Part shown: piece after piece, positions 38,159-53,100 of the stretch
Layout of the letters: each line of letters opens with the position of its first letter
Position numbering within the stretch: the first letter of the stretch is position 1
From: Nephrocerus scutellatus
Lineage: Eukaryota; Arthropoda; Insecta; Diptera; Pipunculidae
Length of the DNA stretch: 64,000 bases
Assembly (NCBI GenBank): GCA_947095585.1
Contig: OX352761.1
Coordinates: forward strand, 140,150,277-140,214,276
Reading direction: 5' to 3'
Notes under the pieces: model-generated
What the model saw: the letters and a program-made list of their open reading frames with translations, nothing else
Database searches by the model: none
What the model was told of the DNA's origin: nothing
Translations under genes and position numbers: made by a program

Positions 38159-41100
38159 CTGCAAAGGAAGAGATGACAAAATTGTACCTGACACTGTCTT
38201 TAATTAATTAAAAGGAGATGAAAATATTTATTGTGCACTATGTTCAGTGCATCACCGGGAGATGAGATTTTTTTCGGATCTCACAGATTTCACAGATTTC
38301 AGAATCTCAGCAGCAGGTGCTTGGTAGCCCGCTGTAAGTCGACTGACCAAATTAAGAAAAGTATTTTGATAATACTGACGAGTAGCTGGTCCTTTTTGCT
38401 TCCCACTGATAATCTCATTTCAGTTTCGCCGCAGGATGCCTCCTGATAAAACAACAATTTTAAGCGAAAATTTCCGACAGGACGAGATTTTTTGGTCTTG
38501 ATAACGGTTTGAGTTTAGTGCCACTCCAGGCGGGCGCCTATCGGGTTATTGCTTTACAGCACGAGAATTGCAAATCGATTTGTTTTTTTTTTTCTCGTTT
38601 CGATTGCAAATTCGCTGCACGAGAACGAAATAGGAAATTGAGTTTTCATCGTCGATAACGGCGACTTGGCACTTTAGGAGATGCATCGAATTGGCTTCGC
38701 GTTAAGTTTTCATCCCCCCCTCCCCCCTTCGAAACAAGTTGTCAGCTCATCACGAAGTTATTTTTAAGGTAGGTGGTGTAAGGCTCATCATCCTACCATA
38801 GTCAGTGTGTGCGTCATACCTTATCTTGATAAAGATTGAAAATTGCAAAAACTGACAAATTGCTTTTTTTTAGCAACTTTTGATGGTGATAAAAAAACAA
38901 ACCTGAAAAACTAATTTCCCAGTGAGCGTATCATATTAGTCGCAGTTCCATTTTGAAGTCCGGATCAGGGATATGAAAAGACACATGCGTATTCGATCGA
39001 AAAAGTAGGAAATTTTTCGTCTACATAGGATTTGGATCAACTTATAAGACGTTTTTTTGTGTGACATATGAATTAGTAATAAAATTAACAATTTAAAAAA
39101 ACGAATTCGTCAAATTAAAATTTGAAGCTTCCGCTCCACTGTAAATCACGAAGCGTTATCTACGGTGTTGTAACACTTTTCTTTTGATCTCGATAGAGAT
39201 CCATAAAAGTAATGAAGGAGTAGCGTGTTACGAGTATGTGTCTGGGTGGAGCTTATATTCATTTTAATTTTTGTCTTTAGTCGAGATGATGGGATTTCTG
39301 ACTGCGAACGAGATCCAAATTTTAGATGATTATAGAAGGGAGCATTATAATGAAATTTTGCCGCTACAAGCGGATCCTTGCCGCTAGAACTCTAGCAAAA
39401 GATACGGAAACTGAAAAATTACGTTAAATAGGGGGAGCTACAAAGTTCTGATTCATCGTGTTTGTTTGAATGTGTGTAGCTCTTTTCCAGTGTACGGATA
39501 AAAGCGTACATGGAATTTTTGCAATTTAGTTGTGAGAATCTATTCAACGCCATTGTCTACTATCAGAAACGCTCTACCTCCATATACTATGCGTCACCAT
39601 AACAGCTAAATAATATTTTATTATTCTATATGAATATGAAAATTTCGAATCCTTCCCGTTCTGGCATTATTCCAGATTCGCCTCTCATACTTCAATTTCG
39701 CGCGCTTTTTAGTACGGTGATGGTAATAGCGACGATACTGGCAATTTACGGGTGGTTCATTGGGTTGGACGGAAGGATATGCACAGAGCGATTATCTAAT
39801 TTGGTTTTATTTTCATGCAGATGCAGACACAAATGTGGCATAGTGTGAGTTTGATGCTGATGCTAATAGTGGAGTCGTAGTTTACGGGTTCCACAACCTC
39901 CTGACTTATAATCTGTCTCTCATGAATTCTCTTTAGAGCTGCTTTATTCGTCGGTCGGGTGTTATGTTTTTAAAGGTGATTTTTTTTGCATTGAAACATC
40001 GCTAGAAAACGAATAAGAGGACATAGCAATGATTCCTTCCGTCAGATTGGATTATGTATTATGTTCCAGAACTAAAAAGATGAAGTAACTCTTTGAAGTG
40101 CTTAAATTTTACAAAGGGTTTTGTTTTTATTTTTAAGTAAACTGAAACTCATAACAAGACTCATTAAAGTCACCAGAGATAAACATTTAAACTTAAAACG
40201 GTGATCCTTGCAAAGAGAAGCTGTATTTACTCTGATCTTATTCGTGGATGCTATCTTTCTTGGTGATGCAATTCGCGTTCGTATGGTCATCAGGTTCTTA
40301 TTTTGTCTATCAACAGCTGGCTTATCTGGATGCGAGTGTCTCCGTCAGGAGATACCCACATATTGTAAGAATTTAAAAATGATCATCCATTCGTGTATTC
40401 TGTTTATTGTTCTGGTTACATAATTATCAATTACCGCATTCATTTCAGTTTAAAGGAACCATCACCCATTTGGAAATAGACGATTATAAACTAAAAGGAT
40501 ATGGCGATATGGAGTGATATCGCTCGACTTGGTGTTACTTGTTACACCTTTTATATTTACTTGTTTGTGTCTGGCTGTCGGTTTATATGTCATTCTGTCA
40601 TGTTCTTTTCATTCTAATGCTGTAACTTTACATTCTCGCACGCGGTCTGGAGTCTGGAGGAGTGTTCTTAAAGTTTCTTGATGGAGATGTTGAGAGGGGG
40701 TCGGGGATCTTGAGGGGATCTTGAGGTGCTTTTGACAGGGTCTTAAGTGGGATCTTGAGGGGAATATGAATATGTGGGGTCTTAAGGGGGATACAGCGAA
40801 AAGTCTTCAGGGGTTTTTTTAATTGGTCTTGAGGGGTCTTGTGGGGGCTTGAGATGGCCTTGAGAGGGTTTTGAGGGCGTCTTGAGGTAGTTTTGAGAGA
40901 GTCTTTAGTTGGGTCTTGAGGAGTTTTTATGGGTGTCTCAAGAGTGTTGAGAGGCCTTGAGGTGGTCTTAGGTTGGTTGGTCTTAATGGTCTTAATGGAA
41001 ACTTGAGTGGACTTTAGATTGTCTTGAGTTGGTCTTTGCTGTGAGGTGAGCTTGAAGGTTTTGCGAAGGTGATGAGTGGAGTCTTGAGATAATCTTATCT

Positions 41101-44100
41101 TAAAAAAGTCTTTAAGTGGTCTTGGAGGGGGTCTTTAGGTGGTCTTGAGGAGGTTTTGAGATTATCTTTAGTGGGGTTTTGAGGTGGTCTTGAGGGTTTT
41201 TGGGGCTCCTTTGGGGGTCTTTTGGGTGTCCTTTGAGGGGTCTTTTGGGAGGTATTATGGGCGTTTTGAAGGTCTCTATATTATCATTCCATCTTCGTTT
41301 TATTGAGATTATAAAAAAATATTTCATTAAAAAGTAAAAAGTACGAAATAAAATAATATTAAATTTTATATATAATATTTTTTTTAAATTCTTTTATTAA
41401 AGCATAACTTTTATAAAAGCAAAAACTTAAGCCCCTAAAATAGACCTAGACTAGACCTGTTATAAAATAAATGCAAATTGTTGGAAATTCTTAATTGAAA
41501 TCGGGAATAATTAAAGCTCTAGAAAATCAAAGACCACGGTTAGAATTGAGGTTTGTGACAAAATTAAAAGAACATATAATGCCTAGCTCTTTTTTTAAAA
41601 ACAATACTTTAATATAATTTTATATTTGTATATAAATCATGAATGATGAAATGTACACAAAATAACCACGTACTTCGTATAGATATTTGTATGTATTGGA
41701 AGAGGATTCGGGCGTTTTTCAATGCCTTACGTATGACGTTATAGTATTCACAAGGATGTATTAAGGTAAATGGCATTTTAACTTTTTGCATTTATGCCGG
41801 AGCGAACTGATGAACTGGCGAATACTTACCTCGACGGTGCTATCTCGAATGTAAATTTCCTTGGTGTTGTTTGGATCCCGGTCTCTTGGCCTGTATGTAA
41901 TGCGATATCCGAGGAACTCGCCCAGTATGGTGTCGGGTGGTGGTGCTTTCCATGAGACATACACCGACGTCGATGATGTATTGTGAGCAGTGGTTGGAAT
42001 TGGCTTTCCAGTTGGTGCTGCAATGATAAAAAGAACAAGAAAATACCGAAATTCAGTGCAATAAACATCAGAAAACATGTCATTGACATTATGCGATGAA
42101 TGTTGTATAAGAATTTTAAGTTAATATATTCTTCAAGAGATTAGAGTGCAATTGTATCAAAACCCAACCTTTCAATTAGTAGAAGTTTGCCATTAGTCAT
42201 CAAATTACACGGAAATTCAAATAACATTATACCTTCTTCTTTTGGTTGGTCGCTGAGCGCTACCACTACCAATACCGTAACCCATGTGTTGTAATTTTAA
42301 AGTGGAAGTACTGGTCGGGGCACGGTTGACGCTGATCGAATAGCAGCCCGCAGTTCATTCGGAATAAAGCAGCAGTTACTGTGAGAGCGTTAATTTTCGT
42401 TGCAATTACTTCGTTAATTAAATTTAGTGTCAGTAGCAACTATCGTGTCTCATCGAACCGGATTATAGGTGCGCTCCCGGCCGGACGAGTAGAGTGATAA
42501 AACTTTATTATGAAATTCGTTTTTAATTGCATCAATGGGTTGGAGCGACTGCCGATGGTAACATGGCCAGCCTCAGCTTTAGTCTCATCAGCCACAACGT
42601 TTTATCGTTAAACTCATCGTTAAATAGTCCGTAGGCTGAGCTAAATAAATATGGGCTTTTACAGGTGGATCCAAACGGATCTAAGGGAACAGACATTTGT
42701 CCAGAAATAAAGCAAACGACAGAGATCTGTAGTAGCAGCAACAGAGTGTAGAAAACACGTAACCATTGAGGTTACCGTCAATGACGAAGTCCTGGACGTA
42801 CTGGTGGCTTTTCGTTTATCTCTACAGTGTGTGGTGTGATGTGACATCATCGGCAGCACTGTCCAATTGTTTACCCAGGATGTTTGAAATGAGTCTGATG
42901 CAGGAAGTTGTTCATTCTCGCTTATATATATATATATGGCTGTTGAACCTGGCGAATAATGTGAATCCTGTAGTAGACATGGTACTTGTCGTTCAGCAAA
43001 CAACTCAATTAGGCTACGTGTGTGCGTGTGTAGGTGAAAAGGTAAATATTTAAACAAAACACAAAACACTGGGCGAGTAGCGACTAAGTTAGACGGCCGA
43101 TTAGCATTTGAGTGTTGCTGTCAGTTCGACTGTCCAATGAAAATTCACAAGAGAATATAACGTTCGCGTTAATTTGCTTTAATTGTCATATAGTGAGAGA
43201 ATAAAAGTATTGTCCTAAACTATGGGAATCTTAATACAACGAGACGTTTATGGGAGATATCTTTATATATAAAAATGATTGTGCGTTTGTATGTAATCGC
43301 GCCACGCCTAAACCTTAAACCACAGATAATATAATGTACAGATGTCTCATGCTCATGCATTCAATTGAGGAATATCGAATTTCGTCTGCCTGCTCGATTT
43401 GCCTGTTTGGCCATCTTCGAATTATTTGTACTTTCAAATTTTCAAAAGATCTGTGATCCATTTTATGAGATCGTTTACGACTCTAGCAACTGCACAAGTA
43501 CGAATAAATGTCCCATTTTTGGTCGTATGTGAATTTGACTCACCGAAGATGACCATTGCAATCATTTCTGGCTCGTTTAAAATTTGTTCGGTTTCCTCAG
43601 TAGGGTTTGCTTTCTAATATCGAAAGAATACCTCTCTAATCCTAGAAGCCTCTTTACAGCTTGAGTCATACCATCCATTCTCCTTTGGTTTGACAGACTT
43701 ATTCCTGGAAGGAATACATTGACGGAGTATTTATCGGGATGAGAGGTAAGGAAAAAGTCAAGGGTGTTTGCGGAATGATTTGCAATGTCAGGTATTCTTG
43801 TATGCTCACTTACAAGCTGCGTAGGGTGATTAAACTCAGCGAACAACTCAACATCCCTTCCTACGGGTGTTTTCAGGCCAGAATGGCGAAGCCACCCATT
43901 GAACATTGTACATTGAAATCGCCCGTAATAACGATTTCAGTGTTATCATCGTTTGTGACATTGATACAAATTGTTGCCAGTGTTATACCTTCACGACAAA
44001 ATCAGTGAAATCACCAGAAGAAACCAACACTCAAAATCCGTTATTTGATTGCTAGATCATCATGCTCACTGCCGCATACAACATAACATACAACAGTTAT

Positions 44101-47100
44101 AATTCCCTGTTATAATTATACATTTATAATTGAACTGCACTGTTGGGGACTACATGCTTGTGCAAAATTTCAACTCAATTGAACATCGGGAAGTTCTTGA
44201 TGAAAATCGACTTGCAAAATTTGTTGTAAACGGACAGAGCAGGTTAGAAAAAAACTTTTTTATTAAAACAAAAAAAAACATTCATTTGTGAGGTACTTCT
44301 TTCCGTTATATAACTGGAGAAAAATCAATTTTATCCCCAAAAACGATGTGCTTCTAATCTAGTGAACCATAGTGTCCGTTGGTCGTTTCAAAAACCCCTA
44401 GACGTATTCATTTCGGTATTCGCAAGACCTGTAAGGGTATTTTTTGATATAAATTGAGTAATACTGGTTATAAGATCGAGACTCGCACGTTATTGTTTTA
44501 CCGGTTCGACTTTACTGCTTGGAGATTACAAATTTTGTAATAAATGTCACATACACTGCGGTGGTTTCCATTGCTTGTGACCATGCCCGAAAGTTTTAAT
44601 TTAAATTTAATTATTTCAATTTTAAAAAATAGAAGTTGCTTTAATTTTCAATGAAAATCAAGTGAAAATTGTTTATCGTTATTTTTTAAATGTTGGCAAG
44701 AGTTTCACAGTTGAGTTTGCTTCATTAGATGGAAGTAGCAAATATATTATGGTCATGTGATTTAATTAAATCTCTTTGAGCCCGACAGGCAGCCAGAGCT
44801 GTATGTTGTCAACAAATTTTGATTAAAAGGAGAAACCAACTGTCATTACTGGTGGTGTTACACTAGTCAGACGATGATGACGAAGATAACGAAAATGTTG
44901 AAAAGGACGAAAAAAAACTTACCTTCACGCAGTGTCACAATATAGTAGGACTCTTTAGACGGAGGACTAACACCCAATTTGTTAACAGCCAGCACACGAA
45001 AACTGTATACAGTAAATGGTATGAGGCCAGTCACTTGATATGATGTTGCATTAGTTTTTGTGAATATGTGTGCCACTTGGTCCCATGGCCCTTCTTCGCC
45101 AACTCTGCAATTAAATAGAGAGAACATTTAAATGTTTTTCTTTATAACACGAAGTGCTGTGTTGAAACAAAGTTAGCATATTTTTGCATTTAAAGGGTAA
45201 ACTCCTCCTCTCGGTGTAACATTTACCACTCAGCCCAGTTTTGTAATTAATTGAAATGTCTAATTTTTTTCTATGCTTTTGAATTCCCTCAGCCACCACC
45301 ACTATACAATTTCTGTAATTAGTTCTTTAATGCATCTATTTGTTCTGAGGAGGATCGCAGTTAACAGAAAGGATTTAATTACGCTCGTATTTAAAACGTG
45401 TAAAATATCTTGCTTAGATAGCGAATGCGGGTTTTAAACTTGTTTTTGTAAATCGCACCCTTATGCGCATAATGCGGCACCCTGTCCGCAGCTTTCGTTA
45501 AATTTTCATGCGGGACAGCTTTCTTAAAACGCTTCTCTTTGATGTGTGTTTGTTTTCCCCTGAGAAGGATTGTTTACTCAGCTCGTATTCCTAATTAAAT
45601 AAATAACATCGTGCGCTGGCGAATTTCAAAGGATGTATCTCGATGTAACATAGAAGGATACTTTAGTGCTTTTGTATGCTCGTACATTTTTTATTTATGT
45701 AGATGTACGAATACGTAAAAATATATTTAATGAGAACCATTAACAACATAATGGAGATAACGAAAACATGGACAATTTTCGGTACAGCAACCCCGACCTC
45801 GTCCAGAAACTGAGTAAAACCAGTTTTGTTCAAATTCGAATTTTCTGATTATTGAAAAAGGACGTAACGACATATATTGTTCTACTCCAAAACTAAAAAA
45901 ATTAGTTTTCAACAATCAAAACAAGTGAGCAAATGGCAAAAAAAAAACTACACATCCCAAAAGTGGTTAGCAGCAAAATCCTTCATATGCATCAGCACTT
46001 TCCAATTGTCAGAGAGGAACAGAAAATCAAATGGAAATTTTAATGGCTACTCCATCCGGCTTTTTTGTTGTTTACATTAGTTACCGAGGAATTTCATAGA
46101 TTCAGTTTTCTAAAAAAATAAAATCAACACACATCGTTTTTTAGTCGGATCCATCCGTTTTGGGGAATTGTTGTGGGAGAAAAAAATATAAACCTCTTAG
46201 TCCTTTCGCTTTACCGATTATTCGCCATAATTTGCAAAGCTTGCGCGTTCACAGAGCACAAACTTTCGTATAATAAAAATTCATTCCGAATTGTGGGTTT
46301 CTTTTTGTCTTCAATAGCAACATTTCCATAGCGAATAAAATAAGGTATGAACGCAAAAATGCGCAGCATAATCCTTGCCATTTTACATTTGGAAATAATT
46401 CCACATAATGTTATTACAATGAATGTACCTAGGTGTCAGTTTGCACACCAGCGATCCCGCGTCAGGGTGCGGGTGGGTGAGAGCTACTAAAAACATTTTT
46501 ACTGCTTTGAACGTTGGTTTGAGCAGAGAAATCATACCTGGTGTGCCAACGAAGGAAGGAAAAAATACCGATCCTGCACTCTTCAGCAGAAGCATTAAAA
46601 ACTGTTATAATGTTACAATATGTATTGTAATATCCGCTATATGGCTGATGCGGTAGTTTTCACCCAACCAAGAAATGCAGGAATACCAATTTTACAGTTT
46701 GTGAAATTGGAAGGATTTTGTTAACCGCACGAGTTCATACAGAATTTTCGCTATAGCATTTGGGACGTGAAAAGTTGCTTATTGGGTGCTACAATAGAAA
46801 TAACATTAAACTTTATGAATAGAAACATCTAAAGTTTACTTATTCTGTTTTTTATCAAGTAATATTAGCAATCAGACAAACTCCGCCTTATTACGATGGT
46901 AACATGCCGGTCCAAAGCCCGGGTAAAGTAGGAGGGTTTGAGGCAACGAATTTGTCGTATCCTCAATAAAAGCTGTTCATAATCCAAGGTGGAACAGTAT
47001 ACGCTGATGGATGCATGGCTAAAAGGATGCTAAGTCGATTGTATTCGGAATCTGAATACCTGGCATCCTTCGGTTTCAACTGGCCTTTCCATAGCATACC

Positions 47101-50100
47101 GGGCTTTGTCATGGGTGACCTCGTTTCCCGGATACTCGTGGGTTATTATTGATTCAAGTTTTTATAATTATGAGATTGATGCATTTCAAGTCCCTTCAAC
47201 TTCGGGTACTGCTGTTGAGCAATCCGCTGTATCTAGAGAGCTGTTGAGCTCTCGATGGCCTCAACTGCTCAGTCTGCTCTTGAGCAGCCGAACCCTACCC
47301 AAAGTTCAGACGGCGTAGCCATATGGGCCCCACCTAACCTAACCTGCATAACACGAACGGCGCGTCCGCTACCCTCAGCAAGCGGTTCGCCGAGGAAAAT
47401 ATAACCCTTCGTCTCATCAAAGAGCCTTGAGTTATTAGTTATTAGAGTTATTTCGGAGTTCGGTTGGCCTGGATACTACTTAGTGCCAGTATTTCTTCTC
47501 AACCGCGCCCTCGCTATCTAAGTACGTAGTGATGTAGCTTATCATTTGTAGATCATATGTAGATTAGTTTAACCATTGTTCCCACGCGGAATTAATTTCA
47601 TTTGGTTGCGGGCGATTTCATGTACACAATTCTAGTTGGCTTCGCCATTCAGGCTTAACAATAACCACAATGAAGGGATGTGTTGAATTAATTGCGGAGT
47701 TAAACAATTTTACTCAGCTCACTAGGATTCCATGTATTGTAAGTCATAACGAATATGCACTTGACTTGCTTCTTACCTCCCATCCAAACAAAAACACCGT
47801 CTTGGCTCTTCAGACTATCGTTTAGTATTTCTCGTTGTCGAACCATGCAGTTAAAAAGAAAACTCAGAAAAAAAAAGTATGGCTACCCGAGAAAGCCGAC
47901 TGAGTTGGGCTCAATAATTTCTTTAGGAGCATTAACTGGCCACTTAATGCCAACAGTGGTGTGGATGCCATTTGTAATACCATCACTAACATAATCCACG
48001 TCTTGGTATGATTTAAGATGTAGGCTTCTAGGAACCGGAAAGTATGCTCCAGGTTATATAAAATAAAAGACTGTGAAAGACCGAAGTAAATTCAGATGAG
48101 CCAGAAATGATTGCAACACCTACCTTAGAATAGTCCAATTAAACTATTACCAAAAAATGAGACAAAAAATACTTCAATGTTCCAAAGGAAGTAAGAACTT
48201 TTGGTCATTCGTGGAACGTATTAAAAAGACTGTGTCGTCTTTAATTCTAACGCTCATTCAAAATGACGTTCCAACTATCAGCACTATTGAAAAGGCCAAT
48301 CTGCTTGCTTCACATCTCGCAGCTAACTCAACGCTACCAGATTGCGCATTGATGCCGCCTGTAAGATTCGAAATCTCTATGGGACAAATCTACTTTCGTA
48401 CTTATCAAGTATTAATTTCACGTTTTCTGCACGCCCCTCTTCAAGTGCAAGTGCAACTTGAACAACAACGTATGTTAAGCACGTTAAATTCTGACCTCGA
48501 CAGTACAGCAAGGTAGGTACTACACAATAGAGTAAAATTTAACGCTTCCAAAACCCAATTGCTGTCTTCTGTCATCTAAGCGTAATTTGAACCCCCATTC
48601 TTTACCCCGTTGGATCAAAGAAACTAATAAACTCGCAATACTCGTATATGCGTCAACAATAAGCTTCGTTGGAACGACCACATATTCGCCATCGCTAAGA
48701 ATTCTGTGAAATATTAAGGTTTCCTAAAACGGTGCAAGATGTACTTCATTCCCAGAGACCTGGCTACTATGTATTTACAAGGTATATATTCGCTTTAAAC
48801 TTGAATACAACTGTATTGCCAGGGCAGGTGCACGGTTGGTGATGAAAATATCGCGAAAACGAATCACTTGAACATCGTGGGAATGTTTCCTGCTTGGGAC
48901 TGTTTTGTTGCTTTTTCCACCAGCGGTGTTCAAAAGATATATCCAGATGCATCCCGCCTCATTTCGAACTCACTCACTCGACTACCATTAGAAAACATTT
49001 GCAAAGCCGCTTTACATCCATTTGGTTTATTTTCTCATCTCTAATTATTCGTGTAGATAATGTCGACAAAATGGCATGCATCCAAATTACATTTCTCAGT
49101 TTTACATTAATACAGCACAATACGCTTTAGTGGTGGTGTAATCCTCTCTTTCACAAAAAGCAAGTCTCCGGATGACTATGTTACAAGGCTGCACAAAGAA
49201 ACGTGGCACCGTGAGTGGTAATCAGCTAATCACTAGACCTTGGTTTGCTTTGCACCAGGACTATGCAACAACACCAGTACAACCAGTACAAAGACAAACC
49301 CTTTTAATACCAAATATTTTAAACTAAATGAAATATGCTTTTAGCCTCGAACTCGAACGCCTGCACTGGCGCGTGGTCAGCTGAGGATAAAGCCATGCCA
49401 CTGGGAGGGACCTCATTTCAATTTCGACAGAGCTCCCCGCAACTATACATAGCCACTGGCAAAAACTTATTAAATTCGACAACAAATGTAAAAAAAATAA
49501 ATACCATCAGATTGCTCGCGGCTGGCGCGGTCCGCCGTGCGGTAATATGGGTTGAAATGGGAAAATCCCTATTCATAACGATAAAAGCTTTTTATAATTC
49601 ACAAACATTACGCACACAAACAAACATTTTGGCGTGGCTGTATTTTATTAAATCACAGGTAAAATATTCGCCATAAAACCATAAGTATAACTTCGTGTAT
49701 TACATTATAGTCCTGTGTGGAGCTAGTTTTTGTTGGTGCGTGTCACATGATGAAAATTAATAATACCCCTTGGTGTCTTTTTTTCCCGCTCTCTCGTTTC
49801 ACATCGCTTGGTAGTTGGTTTCTGTAATGCAAGCTTTATATCCAGCTGCTGGCATGTGGGCTTTAGTTATTTGGATTTGGTGCGGGCTATCTTGTATGAA
49901 ATCATTTCTACTGGAAATAAAACCCAGACCTATATTTCGCGTCGTATACAGTCCAAACGATTCACTCCAGGATTAATATCGATAACGAAATATTCGTTTA
50001 CAATCAGAATTTAAATCCTCATAAGGGATTACGGAGTTCGTTTAAGTCAATGTTTCGTTTAAGGACTCAATTTTCACAAATTTGTCAAATAAGTAGTAAT

Positions 50101-53100
50101 GAGATGTTAATTCTAAAATTCAGTTTTTAATTCGTTGGCTAAATACATAATAGTTTAAGTAATTTAAGTAATTTCTGGAAAATATATGTTGCCCATAACA
50201 GGACGGCAATAAGTCAATAGAATTTTAAACCCAGCATTCATCATCATTATATTTGGCTCCACGACCGGGGTCCGGTCCCGATTTTGAGCCGATGTCATCC
50301 AGTTTGGCAACCTTAAACCCTGGGCGCTCTGGTCTAAGCCATCCTTCCAGCGTAGGCTTGGCCGGCCTCGCTGTCATGTTCCATAGACCCTACCGCAAAT
50401 AACTTTCCGAGTAGGATCCTCTTCGCTCATGCGAGCTCTCTTCAGGATGTCGACATCGCGGTAACGCTCGTAGATTTCATCATAATAGATTTCTCATAAT
50501 AATGATAATAATATTCGGCGCGACAGACCATTGCGGTCCAAGGCCTTATTATTTTTGAGCCGATTTATCGTTCTGCTTGGTGGCGTCGGCATAGAGTGGT
50601 CTTCGGTCATTGGTGGAGCCTCAAATTCCTCAGTTAGCTGGCCATTTAGCAACTCATGAAAGTGATTTTTCCATCGCTCTAAGATGTCTCTGAGATTGGC
50701 GATCAGATTACCTTCTTTGTCTTTGCAGTATGTGCAACGCAGTGTATATTCCTCTTTGGTAGAACTTCCGCGCTTAGTGCGATCCTTGCTCTCTCTACTG
50801 TTCTAGTTCACGGACGAGGTTCTTCTGCTTTCATTCTCTGGTTAACTGTTTTTTCATATCTTCTGTGATCTTTGTATTTATATTCGCGTGGCCGCGTTCT
50901 ATGTTATTGTTGCATTGCTTCGTACGCAACATTCTTCAGTCGCTAGCTAACATTCGTCATCGAACAAGTCGTTCCGATCTCTACCATTACTGCCTAAGAT
51001 CGAGTCAGCAATACTTATGACAGTATTCTTAAGGCGTGTCCATTTCTCTGGTCTATTCGTTACGAAGGGCAGCCGTGTTGGCGGATGCAGTGTCTTTCGT
51101 GATGATGCAAACCGCGCTCGAAGCACCATACCAACAAGATAGTGGTCCGAATCAGTGTAGGCACCGCTGATCTATCTGGTTGTGAGTGGTTCCATCAAGA
51201 GCTTTGTGGATATTTTTACGCGCAAACCTTGTACTCGCAACGACCATATTATTTCTTGCTGCCATCTATGACTTATTGTCCATTGTCATTACTGTTCTCG
51301 TGTAAGATATGGGTGTCAATATACTCTGCCTGAATACTGGCTCCCTTCGTATTATGGCATTCATATCCCCCAGAACGATTTTTACGTCATACTCAGGTCA
51401 GGCATGCAGTTCCCGTTCGACTGATTCAAGAATTCTTCTTTTTCATCATCTGGGGAATGAACGTTTATGTGGCTAATGGTTTTAAATCTGCCCCGCACGC
51501 GAAGGGTGCATAGCCGTTCATTTATTGCTTTAAAGCCGATAACGGTGGGTTTCATTCTTTTGCTGACTAGAAACCCAACCCCTGTCATTTGTGTCATATT
51601 CTAATTTTTGTAAAAAATTTTTGTGGTGGACGGACGAGCGTACGTTCCACGGGAAAATTCTTAAATCGTTTATCCGTTTTCGTTGCCGTAGTCGTCGTCG
51701 TACATCAGTGTATCCCAGGCTTGTTTTGGGTTCCTTAATACTTTTATTACGGGCAAGGTTATTGGCCTCACTCTAACCTAACTTTGATCATTCAGCTTTT
51801 CCTGTATTGGAGCAAAATACCCGGCGGCCACCACGTGGAGGTTTGATCACACTTCCACCAGTCAGATATAGTTACGGACACTTGAAAATCTGATGCATTC
51901 TGTGTTATTCCCCATATCTGCCGATGGCTGATCGCCATGTCAATAGAATAGAGCGTCATAATTTTAAATCCCAGCATTAGCCGTAGTTTATTTGCAGTCG
52001 TAACTAATTGCTGAAGACAACATATCTTTTTATCTGATATAAAATGAGCTCAGCGAACTACGAACATTTCAAATCAACCCGCAGTCGTTTTTTCCCTAAC
52101 GCTTTTACCTACGGATGATGGATGTATTATCAGTAATCCATCCACTACCATGCCATTTCACAGCAGCACCAATTCTCAATGCAGTCCTCATCACTACTCA
52201 ACCCAAGAACATTAATTTAGAACATTTGAGGTAAGTTAATAGACAAACGCCCCTCTACTCCACAAAACGGCATTAAAAATATATTCACATTCCGTTATCT
52301 CTGTATTCGGCTAACTGAAGAAAAAACTTCGCACTTCAGTTTGAAAATTTATGGAAAAACTTTGCGCTTTCGTGGAACAAATGACGTGACCTCCGGCGTA
52401 TCGCGGCGCACGTACCGTTCATCATCATTAAAGCTTGATGAAAAATCTAATCACTGTTCGTAGTTCCAAAATGCTTTGCTCCCACTCACGTATATCTTTA
52501 TGATAATAATTAAAAAAAGTATGATGGGAAGGCGAAATGCCATCGCACATCGGCTATGTAGCTAATCATCAGTATGCAGCATATGCAAATACTTCGCCAC
52601 AGATACGAGCGTGCGATAGAAGATACTGAAAGGTCTATATATGTACGAGCATATACAGCACGATATATATATATATATATATTTAAATGATATAACATAT
52701 TCACATTTGAAGAGAACTCACCTCGTTTCAATAATAAAATGCGTAACTGGGGCATTTCTCGGATGCTGTGAATGGGCCCAAGATAAATTCACAGAACGTG
52801 AAGTAAAACTTATCAATAAAGGCCTCTCGGGCGGATCTGGCACATCTGCAGCAATAGCATGTAGAGAAAAGGAATAAAAGAGAAAAACAAAAAGCGAAAT
52901 AAAATTAAACCGTCACACAAATTGTCGTCATGGTATTCAGTGGAACTTTCTTGATTATCCTTGAGAAAGGCAAATAAATTAATATGGCATTTTTACTGAG
53001 AACATAATACACTCATAAATATATACATAGATAGGTATAGCGTTGTATCCATGGACACGGCCGAAGAACACAAAAAATAAAGTCCAATTTATTTCTGAAT

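Noticed and set aside
41112..41327. Proline/lysine-rich 71-codon minus-strand frame
   Set aside because: Entirely a translation of the G/T-rich minisatellite on its complementary strand.
47334..47347. CCTAA units, considered as an insect telomere-type repeat
   Set aside because: Only two and a half units are present, and flies generally lack this telomere repeat. More likely the end of a mobile element.
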